Positions 7,479-15,843 of a DNA stretch of 32,311 nucleotides are shown here, one piece after another. The stretch spans positions 1-32,311 of the forward strand of contig JAFRDQ010000129.1 of assembly GCA_017411225.1 (NCBI GenBank), in the 5' to 3' direction. The notes under the pieces are model-generated. The model did not search any database and had not been told where the DNA came from. It saw only the letters and a program-made list of their open reading frames with translations. How positions within the stretch are numbered: the stretch's first letter is position 1; each line of letters begins with the position of its first letter. The stretch comes from Oscillospiraceae bacterium (GTDB taxonomy: Bacteria > Bacillota > Clostridia > Oscillospirales > Oscillospiraceae). The position numbers and the translations under genes were made by a program.

Positions 7479-8251
7479 TGCGATATCGCATTTTTGATCC
7501 CACGGGCAACATCACCGCGCTCGTGGAGGAAGCAGTGGATGTTTCGCGGCAGCCGTCGGTCGCCGCGGATATTATGCAGAAGCACTCAAATGTCGAGCAG
7601 GTCGGTTTTGTGTCTCTCGATGGAGACTTGCCGGCGCTTCGCATGGCGGGCGGAGAGTTCTGCGGCAACGCCTCCATGAGCGCGGCCGCGCTGTTCGCCC
7701 TCGAGCAGAACCTGCCTCTGCCGACGACCGTGAAGCTCTCCGTCTCCGGGGCACTAGAGCCAGTGGCCGTGCATCTGGAGCGCCGTGAAGGAGAGATCTT
7801 TTGCGCCGCTGTGCGAATGCCGCCCGCGAGAAGCGTTCAAAAGCAGACGTTCGCGTTTGCCGATGTGTCAGATGATCTTACCGCCGTGCGGTTGGATGGA
7901 ATCTCCCACATCCTCATCGAGCCGGAATCCCCGTTTTTTGCCCTGTTGGCCGACCATAGTGCAGCGGAATCCGCAGTGCGTCAATGGAGCGAAGCACTCA
8001 ACGCGGACGGGCTCGGACTCATGTTCGTCTCCGGCAATTCCCTCACGCCGCTGGTCTTTGTCCCCGGCTGTGACACGGTTTTCTGGGAGACCTCCTGCGC
8101 CAGCGGCACTGCCGCCGCAGGCATGGCGCTCGCGGCGGAGACTGGCGAGAAGATCGATCGCTCCTTCACCGAGCCCGGCGGCACGCTCCGCGTCGTGAGC
8201 GACCCCAGCACCAGGGAGACGTGGCTGCACGGCTCAACCAAACAGATTTGA
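7478..8251 (+). CDS. DapF-fold amino acid racemase/epimerase-like protein
   Basis: The 257-residue protein has the two half-site cysteines of the diaminopimelate epimerase fold: GGEFCGNASM (C62) and WETSCASGTAAAG (C207), each beside a Gly/Asn- or Gly/Thr-rich anion loop. In this PLP-independent family the two Cys act as base and acid on opposite faces of the alpha carbon. The Glu-Arg pair that precedes the second Cys in true DapF and contacts the distal end of meso-diaminopimelate is not seen. The protein is therefore more likely an amino acid racemase of another kind, as known for the DapF-like histidine racemases (CntK, HisR). It is the last gene of the transporter operon, with TGATG overlap to the ATPase gene, so its substrate is probably the imported amino acid. 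No secretion signal is present. Confidence 0.75.
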   Translation: MRYRIFDPTGNITALVEEAVDVSRQPSVAADIMQKHSNVEQVGFVSLDGDLPALRMAGGEFCGNASMSAAALFALEQNLPLPTTVKLSVSGALEPVAVHLERREGEIFCAAVRMPPARSVQKQTFAFADVSDDLTAVRLDGISHILIEPESPFFALLADHSAAESAVRQWSEALNADGLGLMFVSGNSLTPLVFVPGCDTVFWETSCASGTAAAGMALAAETGEKIDRSFTEPGGTLRVVSDPSTRETWLHGSTKQI

Positions 8252-8257
8252 TTATGA

Positions 8258-8286
8258 AAGCAGAGCCTGCGTATGGCTCTGCTTTT
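8258..8286 (+). terminator. Rho-independent terminator
   Basis: AAGCAGAGCC (8258-8267) pairs with GGCTCTGCTT (8275-8284) and is followed by TT. It closes the ABC transporter/racemase operon seven bases after the last stop. Confidence 0.8.
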
Positions 8287-8352
8287 CGTTGTATTTTGCG
8301 CGCACTTGTGTTAGACTGACACAGAAAGTAAGCATTCAATGGAGGAAAGAAA

Positions 8353-9024
8353 ATGTCCAGGGGAACACTCATCGTCATCGAAGGGCTCGACGGCAGCGGC
8401 AAGGCCACGCAGGCAAAGCTGCTCTTTGAGAGTCTGCAGCAGCAGGGAAAGAATGTGCGCAAGGTCTCCTTTCCGGACTATGATTCCGCTTCCTCTGCGC
8501 TCGTCAAAATGTATCTCGCCGGAGACTTCGGCTCCGACCCCGGGGATGTGAACGCCTATGCCGCGTCCACCTTCTTCGCCGTGGATCGCTATGCATCTTT
8601 CAAGAAAAACTGGCGTGAATTCTATGAAAACGGCGGCGTCGTCATCGCCGACCGCTATACCACCTCCAACGCCGTCCACCAGTGCTCCAAGCTGCCGGAG
8701 ACGGAGTGGGAAGGCTTTCTCAATTGGCTGTTTCATTTTGAGTATGACCTTCTCGGCATCCCCGCGCCGGATCGCGTGTTCTATCTGCAGACCGCGCCGG
8801 GCGTGAATCAGAAGCTGCTCGACCACCGCTACCACGGCGACGAGCAGAAGAAAGACATCCACGAGCGCAACGCGGACTATCTCGCCCACTCCCGCGCGGC
8901 GGCGGAGTTCTGCGCAGAAAAACTCAGCTGGACGACGATCCACTGTGTCCGAGACGGCGCAATGCGCGGTATTCAGGAGATCCATGAGGAGATTCTTGAC
9001 TGCCTCATGCTTTCATTCCACTAA
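8353..9024 (+). CDS. tmk: Thymidylate kinase
   Basis: This 223-residue kinase phosphorylates dTMP to dTDP with ATP. It has a P-loop EGLDGSGKATQAKLL (the common Thr/Ser after Lys is Ala here), the SFPDYDS segment that binds the nucleotide, and the DRY motif in VVIADRYTTSNAVHQ. The shape, with an insertion YAASTFFAVDRYASFK and KKDIHERNADYLAHSR, is the version common in Oscillospiraceae. GGAGG lies eight bases before the ATG. A terminator-like hairpin overlaps the stop codon, so it is probably only partly co-transcribed with the oxidoreductase downstream. Confidence 0.85.
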   Translation: MSRGTLIVIEGLDGSGKATQAKLLFESLQQQGKNVRKVSFPDYDSASSALVKMYLAGDFGSDPGDVNAYAASTFFAVDRYASFKKNWREFYENGGVVIADRYTTSNAVHQCSKLPETEWEGFLNWLFHFEYDLLGIPAPDRVFYLQTAPGVNQKLLDHRYHGDEQKKDIHERNADYLAHSRAAAEFCAEKLSWTTIHCVRDGAMRGIQEIHEEILDCLMLSFH

Positions 9025-9048
9025 GGCGTGCATCCGCACGCCTTTTTT
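9023..9048 (+). terminator. Terminator overlapping the tmk stop codon
   Basis: AAGGCGTGC (9023-9031) pairs with GCACGCCTT (9036-9044), followed by TTTT. The next start codon is only 14 bases on, with an imperfect ribosome site, so this may act as an attenuator rather than a full stop. Confidence 0.75.
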
Positions 9049-9061
9049 GCAGGTGATTCCC

Positions 9062-11290
9062 ATGTCAGACGAACGCATCATCCATACCACCGGGCGCAAC
9101 AACTGCGGCGGCCGGTGCATCATCCATGCCCATGTGCGTGACGGCGAGATTCTCCGTCTCACGACGGATACGCCCGAGGCTGCCGGGAACACGCCGCCGC
9201 TCACTGCCTGCGCGCGCGGACTGCAGTATCACAAGACGTTTCTGCACCCGGATCGCCTCAAAACGCCGCTTCTGCGCGTTGGTGAACGCGGAGAGGGGAA
9301 GTTTCGAACCATCTCATGGCAGGAGGCGGTCGAGCGCATCACAGAGCAGTGGATCCGCATCCGCGATGCCTACGGCGTCGGCTCTCGCTATGTGACCTAT
9401 GCCACCGGCGTCTCCGCCGCCTTCTCGCCGCGCAGTCTCGCCAAGCGTCTGCTCGCGCTCGACGGCGGCTTTCTGGATTATTATAATTCCTATTCCACCG
9501 CCTGCATCGAGCACGCCACGCGCCTCATGTACGGCACAGAGCTCTCCGGCTCCAGCCGTGACAATTGGCTCAAGAGCAAGCTGATCCTTCTCTGGGGGCA
9601 CAACCCGAGCGAGACGCACTTCGACGCAAGCACGATGTATTATCTCCGTCAGGCAAAAGAGCGGGGCATCCCCATCATCGTCATCGATCCCCGCCGGAGC
9701 GATACAGTCAAAGCCCTCGGCGCGGAGTGGATCCCGCTCCGCCCGGCGACGGACGCCGCGCTCTGCGACGCGATGGCCTACGTCATCTGGACGGAGGGCC
9801 TTGCGGACAAGGCGTTTTTGGATCGCTGCTGCGTCGGCTTTGACGATGCGCATCTGCCGTCGGACGCCACAGGGGAGAGCGTGCTGTCCTATCTGCTCGG
9901 CATTATCGACGGCGTGCCCAAAACGCCCGCGTGGGCGGAGCGCATCACCGGCGTTCCGGCGGAAACGATTCGCTCGCTTGCTACCCGCTATGCTGCGGCC
10001 AAGCCTGCCGCACTCATCCTCGGTTACGGCGCGCAGCGCCACGCCTACGGCGAGCAGGGTGTGCGCGGCGCGATCCTCCTCGCCTGCATGACCAGGAACG
10101 TCGGCGTCCCCGGCGGCTGGGCGTCCGGCACGGGGTACATGAACCGCCATGCACTGCCGCATCTGCCGTTCGTGCCGAATCCCTATCGCATGGAGATCCC
10201 GACCTTCCGCTGGACAGACGCGGTGGATCACGGACATGAGATGACCGCCCTGCACGGCGTGCGCGGCGGCGATCGGCTGCAGTCCGACATCAAGATGATC
10301 GTGAATCTCGCTGGAAACTGTCTCATCAATCAGCACAGCGATATCAATCGCACCGCCGCGCTCCTGCGCGACACCTCCAAATGCGAATTCATTCTCTGCA
10401 GCGATCTCTTCCTCACGCCGAGTGCGCGGTTTGCAGATATTCTGCTCCCCGGCGTTTCGTTCCTGGAGAGCGAAAACATCACCATGCCGTGGGAATGCGG
10501 GGATTTCCTCGGTTATAATAATCAGGTCGTCGAGCCGATCGGGGAGGGTCGGTTTGAATATGACTGGCTCTCCGAGGTCGCGCGTAACCTCGGCCTGGAG
10601 CAGGCCTTCACCGAGGGCCTCGACACACCGGGCTGGCTGCGCCGCATGTATGATGAGGTGCGCGCCAAAGAGCCGCAGCTTCCGCCGTTTGCGGAATTCA
10701 AAGAGGCGGGCATTTATCGATATCAGAACGACCCGCCGCTCGTGGCGTTCGAGAGAGAATGCGCCGACCCGGAGCGCCATCCGTTCCCGACGCCATCCGG
10801 CAGAATCGAGCTCTATTCCATGCAGGTGCAGAAGGCTGCCTTTGAGCAGCCGTTTCCGGCAATCCCGGGCTATGTCCCGCCGCCGGAGGGTGCGCAGGAT
10901 CCGCTTCATGAGCGTTATCCGATCCAGCTCATCGGCTATCACACCAAGCGCCGCTGCCACAGCATCCATGACAACAACCCCAACTTGGAAAAGCTCGATC
11001 CGCAGCGCCTCTGGCTCCATCCAACGGACGCCGCCGCGCGCGGCATCTCCGACGGCGACACAGTCGAGGTTTTCAACGACCGTGGGAGAACACGAACTAT
11101 CGCCTGCGTCACGGAGAACATCATGCCCGGCGTCGCCGCACTCGCGCAGGGCGCGTGGTACGATCCGGACGAGTCCGGCGTCGACCGCGCGGGCTCAATC
11201 AACGTGCTCACAAGCTGGAGCTCCACGCCCCTCGCCCGCGGCAACCCACAGCACACGAATCTGGTGGAAGTCAAAAGAACCGACCCATGA
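9062..11290 (+). CDS. Molybdopterin-dependent oxidoreductase, DMSO reductase family
   Basis: The 742-residue catalytic subunit has an N-terminal 4Fe-4S-type site with C15, C19 and C50 (NNCGGRC then TACARG); residue 11, where DmsA-type enzymes carry a first Cys, is Gly. The molybdopterin-binding core follows: HPDRLKTPLLRVGERGEGKF, then YYNSYSTACIE (Ser likely at the metal position as in DmsA), LWGHNPSETH and the C-terminal dinucleotide-binding domain with LWLHPTDAAARGISDGDTVE and GNPQHTNLVEV. Such enzymes reduce S- or N-oxides or similar acceptors. The start at 9062 is preferred over an earlier in-frame ATG at 8945 that overlaps tmk. There is no twin-arginine signal, so it appears cytoplasmic. 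No iron-sulfur or membrane anchor subunit is nearby. Confidence 0.88.
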   Translation: MSDERIIHTTGRNNCGGRCIIHAHVRDGEILRLTTDTPEAAGNTPPLTACARGLQYHKTFLHPDRLKTPLLRVGERGEGKFRTISWQEAVERITEQWIRIRDAYGVGSRYVTYATGVSAAFSPRSLAKRLLALDGGFLDYYNSYSTACIEHATRLMYGTELSGSSRDNWLKSKLILLWGHNPSETHFDASTMYYLRQAKERGIPIIVIDPRRSDTVKALGAEWIPLRPATDAALCDAMAYVIWTEGLADKAFLDRCCVGFDDAHLPSDATGESVLSYLLGIIDGVPKTPAWAERITGVPAETIRSLATRYAAAKPAALILGYGAQRHAYGEQGVRGAILLACMTRNVGVPGGWASGTGYMNRHALPHLPFVPNPYRMEIPTFRWTDAVDHGHEMTALHGVRGGDRLQSDIKMIVNLAGNCLINQHSDINRTAALLRDTSKCEFILCSDLFLTPSARFADILLPGVSFLESENITMPWECGDFLGYNNQVVEPIGEGRFEYDWLSEVARNLGLEQAFTEGLDTPGWLRRMYDEVRAKEPQLPPFAEFKEAGIYRYQNDPPLVAFERECADPERHPFPTPSGRIELYSMQVQKAAFEQPFPAIPGYVPPPEGAQDPLHERYPIQLIGYHTKRRCHSIHDNNPNLEKLDPQRLWLHPTDAAARGISDGDTVEVFNDRGRTRTIACVTENIMPGVAALAQGAWYDPDESGVDRAGSINVLTSWSSTPLARGNPQHTNLVEVKRTDP

Positions 11291-11305
11291 CGGATCGGTT
11301 CTTTT
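11273..11305. terminator. Bidirectional terminator
   Basis: AAAAGAACCGA (11273-11283) and TCGGTTCTTTT (11295-11305) are perfect complements. The stem includes the end of the oxidoreductase gene and abuts the stop of the convergent ECF gene. Confidence 0.8.
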
Positions 11306-11808
11306 CATTCTAATGACTGTTCAAATTCTTGGATCTCAGGCACCTTTCTGAGCGCATGCCAGAGCGCCGTGCCGCCCGCGACGCCGACGGCGCCCTGCAG
11401 GAGGTTTCCGACGATCTCCGCCGAGGCCGCGAGTCCATAGCCCAGCGCCAGCGATTCGTAGAAGAAATACAGCGCCGCCATCACAAACTCTCCGCACACG
11501 GCGGAGACGATGGGCTTTCTTGTTTTGCGGTAAAGCAGCCCCGTCACCACGGCGGCCAGACCTTTCGCAAGCAGCGTACCGGGCGCATAGACGGCGTAGC
11601 CTACGAAGACGTCCGCCAGCATGGAACCAATACCCATCGAAACGCCGCCCCAAACCGGCCCTGCGAGCAGGGCAGTGAAGACCACGATCATGTCGCCTGC
11701 GTTCAAGTATCCGCCCGTTGGTGTCGGAATCGGAATCGTCATGGTCGCCACGCAGCACAGCGCCGCGAGCAGCGAGAGATACACGAGCCGCTTGATTTTG
11801 TTGTCCAT
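11305..11808 (-). CDS. ECF transporter S component
   Basis: This 167-residue, strongly hydrophobic protein has about six membrane segments. The core GGYLNAGDMIVVFTALLAGP, then GIGSMLADVFVGYAVYAPGT and LLAKGLAAVVTGLLYRK is characteristic of substrate-capture (S) components of energy-coupling factor vitamin transporters. The shared EcfA/EcfT module is usually encoded elsewhere, and none is found here. The short 5' region holds no recognisable thiamine, riboflavin, folate or cobalamin riboswitch, so the substrate remains open. GGAGG precedes the ATG at 11808. Confidence 0.8.
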   Translation of the reverse strand: MDNKIKRLVYLSLLAALCCVATMTIPIPTPTGGYLNAGDMIVVFTALLAGPVWGGVSMGIGSMLADVFVGYAVYAPGTLLAKGLAAVVTGLLYRKTRKPIVSAVCGEFVMAALYFFYESLALGYGLAASAEIVGNLLQGAVGVAGGTALWHALRKVPEIQEFEQSLE

Positions 11809-11868
11809 GGCAAAACCTCCATTCCTGTTTTTTCCTATCTTATGACTGGGAGATGCATTTTGTCAATG

Positions 11869-11897
11869 TTGCCGTTACCAAAGATTTCAGTTATAAT
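11869..11897 (+). promoter_or_regulatory. Promoter of the alanyl-tRNA editing gene
   Basis: TTGCCG (11869-11874) and a perfect TATAAT (11892-11897) are spaced 17 bases apart. Transcription would begin near 11904, leaving a leader of only about 20 bases before the ATG at 11923. Confidence 0.75.
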
Positions 11898-11922
11898 GAC
11901 AGAGAATTGGAGGAATTTGACC

Positions 11923-13098
11923 ATGACCATGAAACTATACGATGCTGACAGCTTTCTCTGGAATTTTACCGCCCGTGTCCTCTCCTGCGAGCCGGCGGGG
12001 GAGCGCTGGCGTGTACTGCTTGACCAGACGGCCTTTTTTCCCGAGGGCGGCGGACAGCCCGCCGATCCGGGTATGATCGAGGGCATCCCCGTACTCGACG
12101 TGCAGGAGGAGCCGGACGGCATTGCGCACTACCTTGCGTCTCCGGTTCAGGCAGGGGAGACCGTATCCTGCGAGCTCGACGGCGCCACGCGCATGCGCCG
12201 CATGCAGAACCACACGGGAGAGCACATCCTCTGCGGTCTTGCGCACCGTGCCTGGGGTTTTGAAAACGTCGGTTTTCATCTCGGCGAGGAAGCTGTCACG
12301 ATGGATCTCAGCGGCGAGCTCACGCCGGAGCAGCTCCGGTGGCTCGAGGCGGAGGGAAACCGCGTCGTCTGGGAGGATGTGCCGGTCACGGCGGAGTATC
12401 CAGATCCCGCATTGCTGCCCATGCTGACCTACCGCAGCAAGCTCGATCTCACGGAGAACGTGCGACTTGTCACAATTGCCGGCTATGACGTCTGCGCCTG
12501 CTGTGCGCCGCATGTCAAGCACACCGGTCAGGTCGGCATGATCAAGATCATCGACGCCATGCGCCACCGCGGCGGCATGCGCCTCACGATTCTCTGCGGC
12601 GTCGATGCCTATCATGATTATGTAAACCGATTTGAACAGGTAAAGGCGATCTCCAACCTTCTCAGCACGCCGAAGGACGAAATCGTTCCCGCCGTGGAGC
12701 ATCAGCTCGCTGAAAAGGACGCCCTGCACCGGGACCTCGCCGACCGCGACCGCCAGCTCATTGCGCTCCGGCTCGAATCGATGCCCGAGACGGACGGCAA
12801 TCTCTGCATTGTCGATCAATTTGATGATTTCGAGGCCATGCGCGAGCTCGTGAATGTCGGCATGGGGCGTGCTGGCGGCGTCTGCGCTGCGTTTTCCGGT
12901 TCGGACGAAGCGGGTTACCGCTATATCATCGGCAGCAAGACCGTCGATCTTCGCGCAGAGGCAAAGGCCATCAATGCCGCGATCGAAGGCAAGGGCGGCG
13001 GCAGAAACACGATGATTCAGGGCTCCTGTACGGCAAAAAGGGCGCAGATTGAGGCATATTTTGCCGAGCGTGATTTCATCACGGATAACAATCCGTGA
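11923..13098 (+). CDS. Alanyl-tRNA editing protein (AlaX-type, long form)
   Basis: The 391-residue protein is a stand-alone relative of the AlaRS editing domain. It hydrolyses mischarged Ser- or Gly-tRNA(Ala). It has the zinc site as H97/H101 in NHTGEHILCG and the Cys-rich CACCAPHVKHTG (C193, H197), preceded by the family's TAFFPEGGGQPADPG stretch. The C-terminal third, with GKGGGRNTMIQGSC, is the DHHA1-like domain of AlaRS, so this is the long AlaX type. GGAGG at 11909-11913 favours the ATG at 11923 over the second ATG at 11929. It lacks the aminoacylation core, so it cannot charge tRNA. Confidence 0.88.
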   Translation: MTMKLYDADSFLWNFTARVLSCEPAGERWRVLLDQTAFFPEGGGQPADPGMIEGIPVLDVQEEPDGIAHYLASPVQAGETVSCELDGATRMRRMQNHTGEHILCGLAHRAWGFENVGFHLGEEAVTMDLSGELTPEQLRWLEAEGNRVVWEDVPVTAEYPDPALLPMLTYRSKLDLTENVRLVTIAGYDVCACCAPHVKHTGQVGMIKIIDAMRHRGGMRLTILCGVDAYHDYVNRFEQVKAISNLLSTPKDEIVPAVEHQLAEKDALHRDLADRDRQLIALRLESMPETDGNLCIVDQFDDFEAMRELVNVGMGRAGGVCAAFSGSDEAGYRYIIGSKTVDLRAEAKAINAAIEGKGGGRNTMIQGSCTAKRAQIEAYFAERDFITDNNP

Positions 13099-13148
13099 CC
13101 TGTGTAGAATAACCTCAGAAATATTATTTTTTACAGGAGGATCTCAAA

Positions 13149-13460
13149 ATGGGACTTTTTAATCGCCCGAGCATGGATGAAGGCGTGCAGATGTATCGCG
13201 ACACGGCCGGCGCTGTACTCGTCGACGTGCGCGAGCCGGACGAGTATGCCCAGGGCCACGTGCCAGGCAGCGTGAATCTCCCGCTCTCCCGGATCCGCAG
13301 CGCCGAGGAAGTGCTGGAAGACTTCGACGCACCGCTCTTCGTCTATTGCCTCTCCGGCGGCCGCAGCGGACAGGCTGTCGCCGCGCTCACCAGAATGGGC
13401 TATACCGCCGTCACGAATATCGGCGGCATCAGCAGCTATCATGGGGAGGTGGAGAAATGA
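13149..13460 (+). CDS. Single-domain rhodanese
   Basis: This 103-residue protein is one rhodanese domain: VLVDVREPDEYAQGHVPGSV, with the sulfur-carrying C67 in the loop VYCLSGGRSGQA. Such proteins move sulfane sulfur as a Cys persulfide. GGAGG precedes the ATG. Its stop overlaps the start of the next gene (ATGA), so the two are coupled and probably act together in persulfide or polysulfide handling. Confidence 0.9.
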   Translation: MGLFNRPSMDEGVQMYRDTAGAVLVDVREPDEYAQGHVPGSVNLPLSRIRSAEEVLEDFDAPLFVYCLSGGRSGQAVAALTRMGYTAVTNIGGISSYHGEVEK

Positions 13461-15151
13461 GCCGTAAAGTCGTCATTGTCGGCGGCGTCGCAGGCGGCGC
13501 CACGGCCGCGGCCCGCATCCGCCGTCTCGATGAGCAGGCCGAGATCGTCGTCTTCGAGCGCTCCAGCTATATCTCCTACGCCAACTGCGGCCTGCCGTAC
13601 TATGTCGGCGGCGTGATCACCGATCCCGAGGAGCTCACGCTGCAGGATCCCGAGAGCTTCTATGCGCGCTTTCGCGTCGTCATGAAGGTGCGCCACGAGG
13701 TCACGGCGATCCATCCCACGGAGAAGACCGTTGAGGTCAAAAATCTCGAAACAGGGGAAACCTTCACGGAATCCTATGACAGTCTCCTCCTTTCCCCCGG
13801 CGCGCGCCCGACCGTGCCGGATCTCCCTGGCATCGACTCCGAGCGCATCTTCTGCCTCCGCACCGTGGAGGACACCTTCTCCTTGCGCGAGCGCGTTGTG
13901 CAGTTTCAGCCCAAGCGCGCAGCCGTCATCGGCGGCGGCTTCATCGGGCTCGAGACGGCGGAGAACCTGCGCCACGCCGGGCTCGACGTCACGATTCTTC
14001 AGCGCCCGAAGCAGGTTTTGAGCCCGCTCGACGCGGATATGGCTTCCTTTGTGCACGGCGAGCTGCGCGCGCACGGCGTCAGCCTCATGCTCGGCCGCAG
14101 CGTCATGGGCTTTGAGACCGACGAAAACGAGATCCGCGTGCTCTTAAAGGACGAGGAGCCCTTCGCGGCGGATATCGTCGTCCTCGCCATCGGCGTCCAG
14201 CCCGAGACGAGCCTTGCCAAAGCCGCCGGGCTTGAGCTCGGCCTCAAGGGCAGCATTCTGGTCAATGACCGCATGGAGACTTCCGCAAAGGATATCTACG
14301 CCGTCGGCGACGCGGTGCAGGTGCGCCACTTCGTCACGGGCGAACCCGCGCTCATTGCGCTCGCCGGCCCTGCAAACAAACAGGGCCGCATCGCGGCGGA
14401 CAACATTTGCGGCCTCGACAGTCATTATAAAGGCTCGCAGGGCTCCTCCGTCATCAAGCTCTTCGATCTCACCGCCGCCAATACCGGCCTGAATGAAAAG
14501 GCCGCGCAGGCCGCGGGCATCGATTATGATAAGATCTATCTCTCGCCCATGAGCCATGCCGGCTATTATCCCGGCGGCGAGATGATGACAATGAAGGTGC
14601 TGTTTGAGAAGGGAACGAACCGCCTGCTCGGCGCGCAGATCGTCGGCGGCTCCGGCGTGGATAAGCGCCTCGACGTGCTTGCCACCGCGCTGCGTGCGGG
14701 CGTCTCCGTCGTGGAGCTCAAGGATCTCGACCTCGCCTATGCGCCGCCCTATTCCTCCGCGAAGGACCCCGTGAACATGGCGGGCTTCATGGCGGAAAAC
14801 CTGATTGAAGGCCGCGTCAAGCAGTTCCACTGGCATGAGCTCGACGCCCTGCCGCGCGACGGCAGCCTCGTCCTCGTCGATGTGCGCACGCCGCGTGAAT
14901 ATGCCCGCGGCCACGCCGAGGGCGCGGTCAACATCCCGGTTGACGATCTCCGCGAGCGCATGAGCGAGCTTCCGAAGGACAAGCCGCTTTACCTCATTTG
15001 CCAGAGCGCGCTGCGCAGCTATATTGCCTGCCGCATCCTGGCCCAGGAGGGCTTCGACTGCCGCCACATGGCCGGCGGATGGAGACTCTACAGCTCTGTC
15101 ATGACCGATCAGCAGGCCGCCAAGCAGGCAGCCCCCTGCGGCATGGAGTAA
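13457..15151 (+). CDS. CoA-disulfide/persulfide reductase with C-terminal rhodanese domain
   Basis: The 564-residue flavoprotein starts with an FAD-binding loop (VVIVGGVAGGATAAARIRR), has the redox cysteine C44 in YISYANCGLPYYVGG, a second Rossmann loop (AAVIGGGFIGLETAENL) for NAD(P)H near residue 155, a dimerisation region, and from about residue 465 a rhodanese domain with C515 in YLICQSALRS. This layout is the CoADR-Rhd type that reduces CoA disulfides, CoA persulfides or polysulfides. Together with the separate rhodanese upstream it forms a two-gene sulfur-redox operon. A start at 13457 is fixed by the ATGA overlap and the GGAGG before it. A strong terminator follows at 15166. Confidence 0.92.
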   Translation: MSRKVVIVGGVAGGATAAARIRRLDEQAEIVVFERSSYISYANCGLPYYVGGVITDPEELTLQDPESFYARFRVVMKVRHEVTAIHPTEKTVEVKNLETGETFTESYDSLLLSPGARPTVPDLPGIDSERIFCLRTVEDTFSLRERVVQFQPKRAAVIGGGFIGLETAENLRHAGLDVTILQRPKQVLSPLDADMASFVHGELRAHGVSLMLGRSVMGFETDENEIRVLLKDEEPFAADIVVLAIGVQPETSLAKAAGLELGLKGSILVNDRMETSAKDIYAVGDAVQVRHFVTGEPALIALAGPANKQGRIAADNICGLDSHYKGSQGSSVIKLFDLTAANTGLNEKAAQAAGIDYDKIYLSPMSHAGYYPGGEMMTMKVLFEKGTNRLLGAQIVGGSGVDKRLDVLATALRAGVSVVELKDLDLAYAPPYSSAKDPVNMAGFMAENLIEGRVKQFHWHELDALPRDGSLVLVDVRTPREYARGHAEGAVNIPVDDLRERMSELPKDKPLYLICQSALRSYIACRILAQEGFDCRHMAGGWRLYSSVMTDQQAAKQAAPCGME

Positions 15152-15165
15152 CTCTCACCCATCTC

Positions 15166-15197
15166 AAAAGAGCGTACCGATCGGTACGCTCTTTTTT
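15166..15197. terminator. Bidirectional terminator
   Basis: AAAAGAGCGTACCGA and TCGGTACGCTCTTTT form a 30-base perfect palindrome, with extra T's on the right. It separates the convergent CoA-disulfide reductase and acetyltransferase genes. Confidence 0.9.
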
Positions 15198-15789
15198 ACA
15201 TCTTATCTTTATCTGTGATCGCCCGGATGACCCGGCAGGGGACGCCTGCGGCGAAGCAGCGCGGCGGAATGTCGCGCGTCACGACGCTGCCGGCGCCGAT
15301 CACACAGCCCTCGCCGATTGTCACGCCGCCGCAGACCGTCACATTCCCTGCAAGCCAGCAGCTGTCTCCGATCGTGATCGGCCTTGCGGCCTCCAAATCG
15401 GCGATGGCGTCGCCGTATGGGAAGGGATTCCGGTCGTCCGGATGCATTGGGTGCACCGGCGTGAAGAGCGAAACGTTCGGCCCCATAAAGACGTTGCTGC
15501 CGATCTTTACCGGCGCGCAGTCGAGCACCGTGAAGTTGAAGTTCGCGTAGGAATTGTCCCCGATCGAGGTGAACACGCCGTAGTCAAACTGCACCGGACC
15601 TTGCAGAAACACGTTCTTCCCGCGCTCCGGCACGAGCTCGGAGAGAATCGCCTCCCGCCGCTCCGCCTCAGTCTCTGCAGTCTGGTTATATTCCATGCTC
15701 AGCCGATGCGCCTTCTGCCGCAGTGCCTTCAGCTCCGCGTCCTCCGGGCAATACAGCGCCCCTGCGAGCATTTTCTCTTTTTCCGTCAT
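15196..15789 (-). CDS. Maltose O-acetyltransferase-like hexapeptide transferase
   Basis: The 197-residue protein has the N-terminal helical MTEKEKMLAGALYCPEDAEL segment of the maltose/galactoside/NodL acetyltransferase group and a left-handed beta-helix built from hexapeptide turns (VKIGSNVFMGPNVSL, ITIGDSCWLAGNVTVCGGVT, IGEGCVIGAGSVVTRDIPP). The catalytic His is probably in TPVHPMHPDDR. It transfers acetyl from acetyl-CoA to a sugar hydroxyl. AAAGGAG lies ten bases before the ATG. The gene diverges from the GH3 glycosidase with almost touching promoters, which suggests a shared sugar-related control. Confidence 0.9.
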   Translation of the reverse strand: MTEKEKMLAGALYCPEDAELKALRQKAHRLSMEYNQTAETEAERREAILSELVPERGKNVFLQGPVQFDYGVFTSIGDNSYANFNFTVLDCAPVKIGSNVFMGPNVSLFTPVHPMHPDDRNPFPYGDAIADLEAARPITIGDSCWLAGNVTVCGGVTIGEGCVIGAGSVVTRDIPPRCFAAGVPCRVIRAITDKDKM

Positions 15790-15812
15790 CGGTATCACGC
15801 TCCTTTTGCGCC

Positions 15813-15841
15813 ATGATAGCACGGATGCACGCGCCGTGCAA
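15813..15841 (-). promoter_or_regulatory. Promoter of the acetyltransferase gene
   Basis: On the minus strand TTGCAC (15836-15841) and TATCAT (15813-15818) are spaced 17 bases. The -35 box is two bases from that of the divergent promoter. Confidence 0.65.
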
Positions 15842-15843
15842 GG

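Noticed and set aside
8945..9061. N-terminal extension of the oxidoreductase from an ATG at 8945
   Set aside because: It lies inside tmk, has no ribosome site, spans the tmk terminator and carries no twin-arginine signal.
9314..11020. 568-residue minus-strand ORF opposite the oxidoreductase
   Set aside because: Antisense shadow of a high-GC gene; no ribosome site and no family resemblance.
11809..11868. Possible vitamin riboswitch before the ECF gene
   Set aside because: The leader is too short and shows no conserved riboswitch core.
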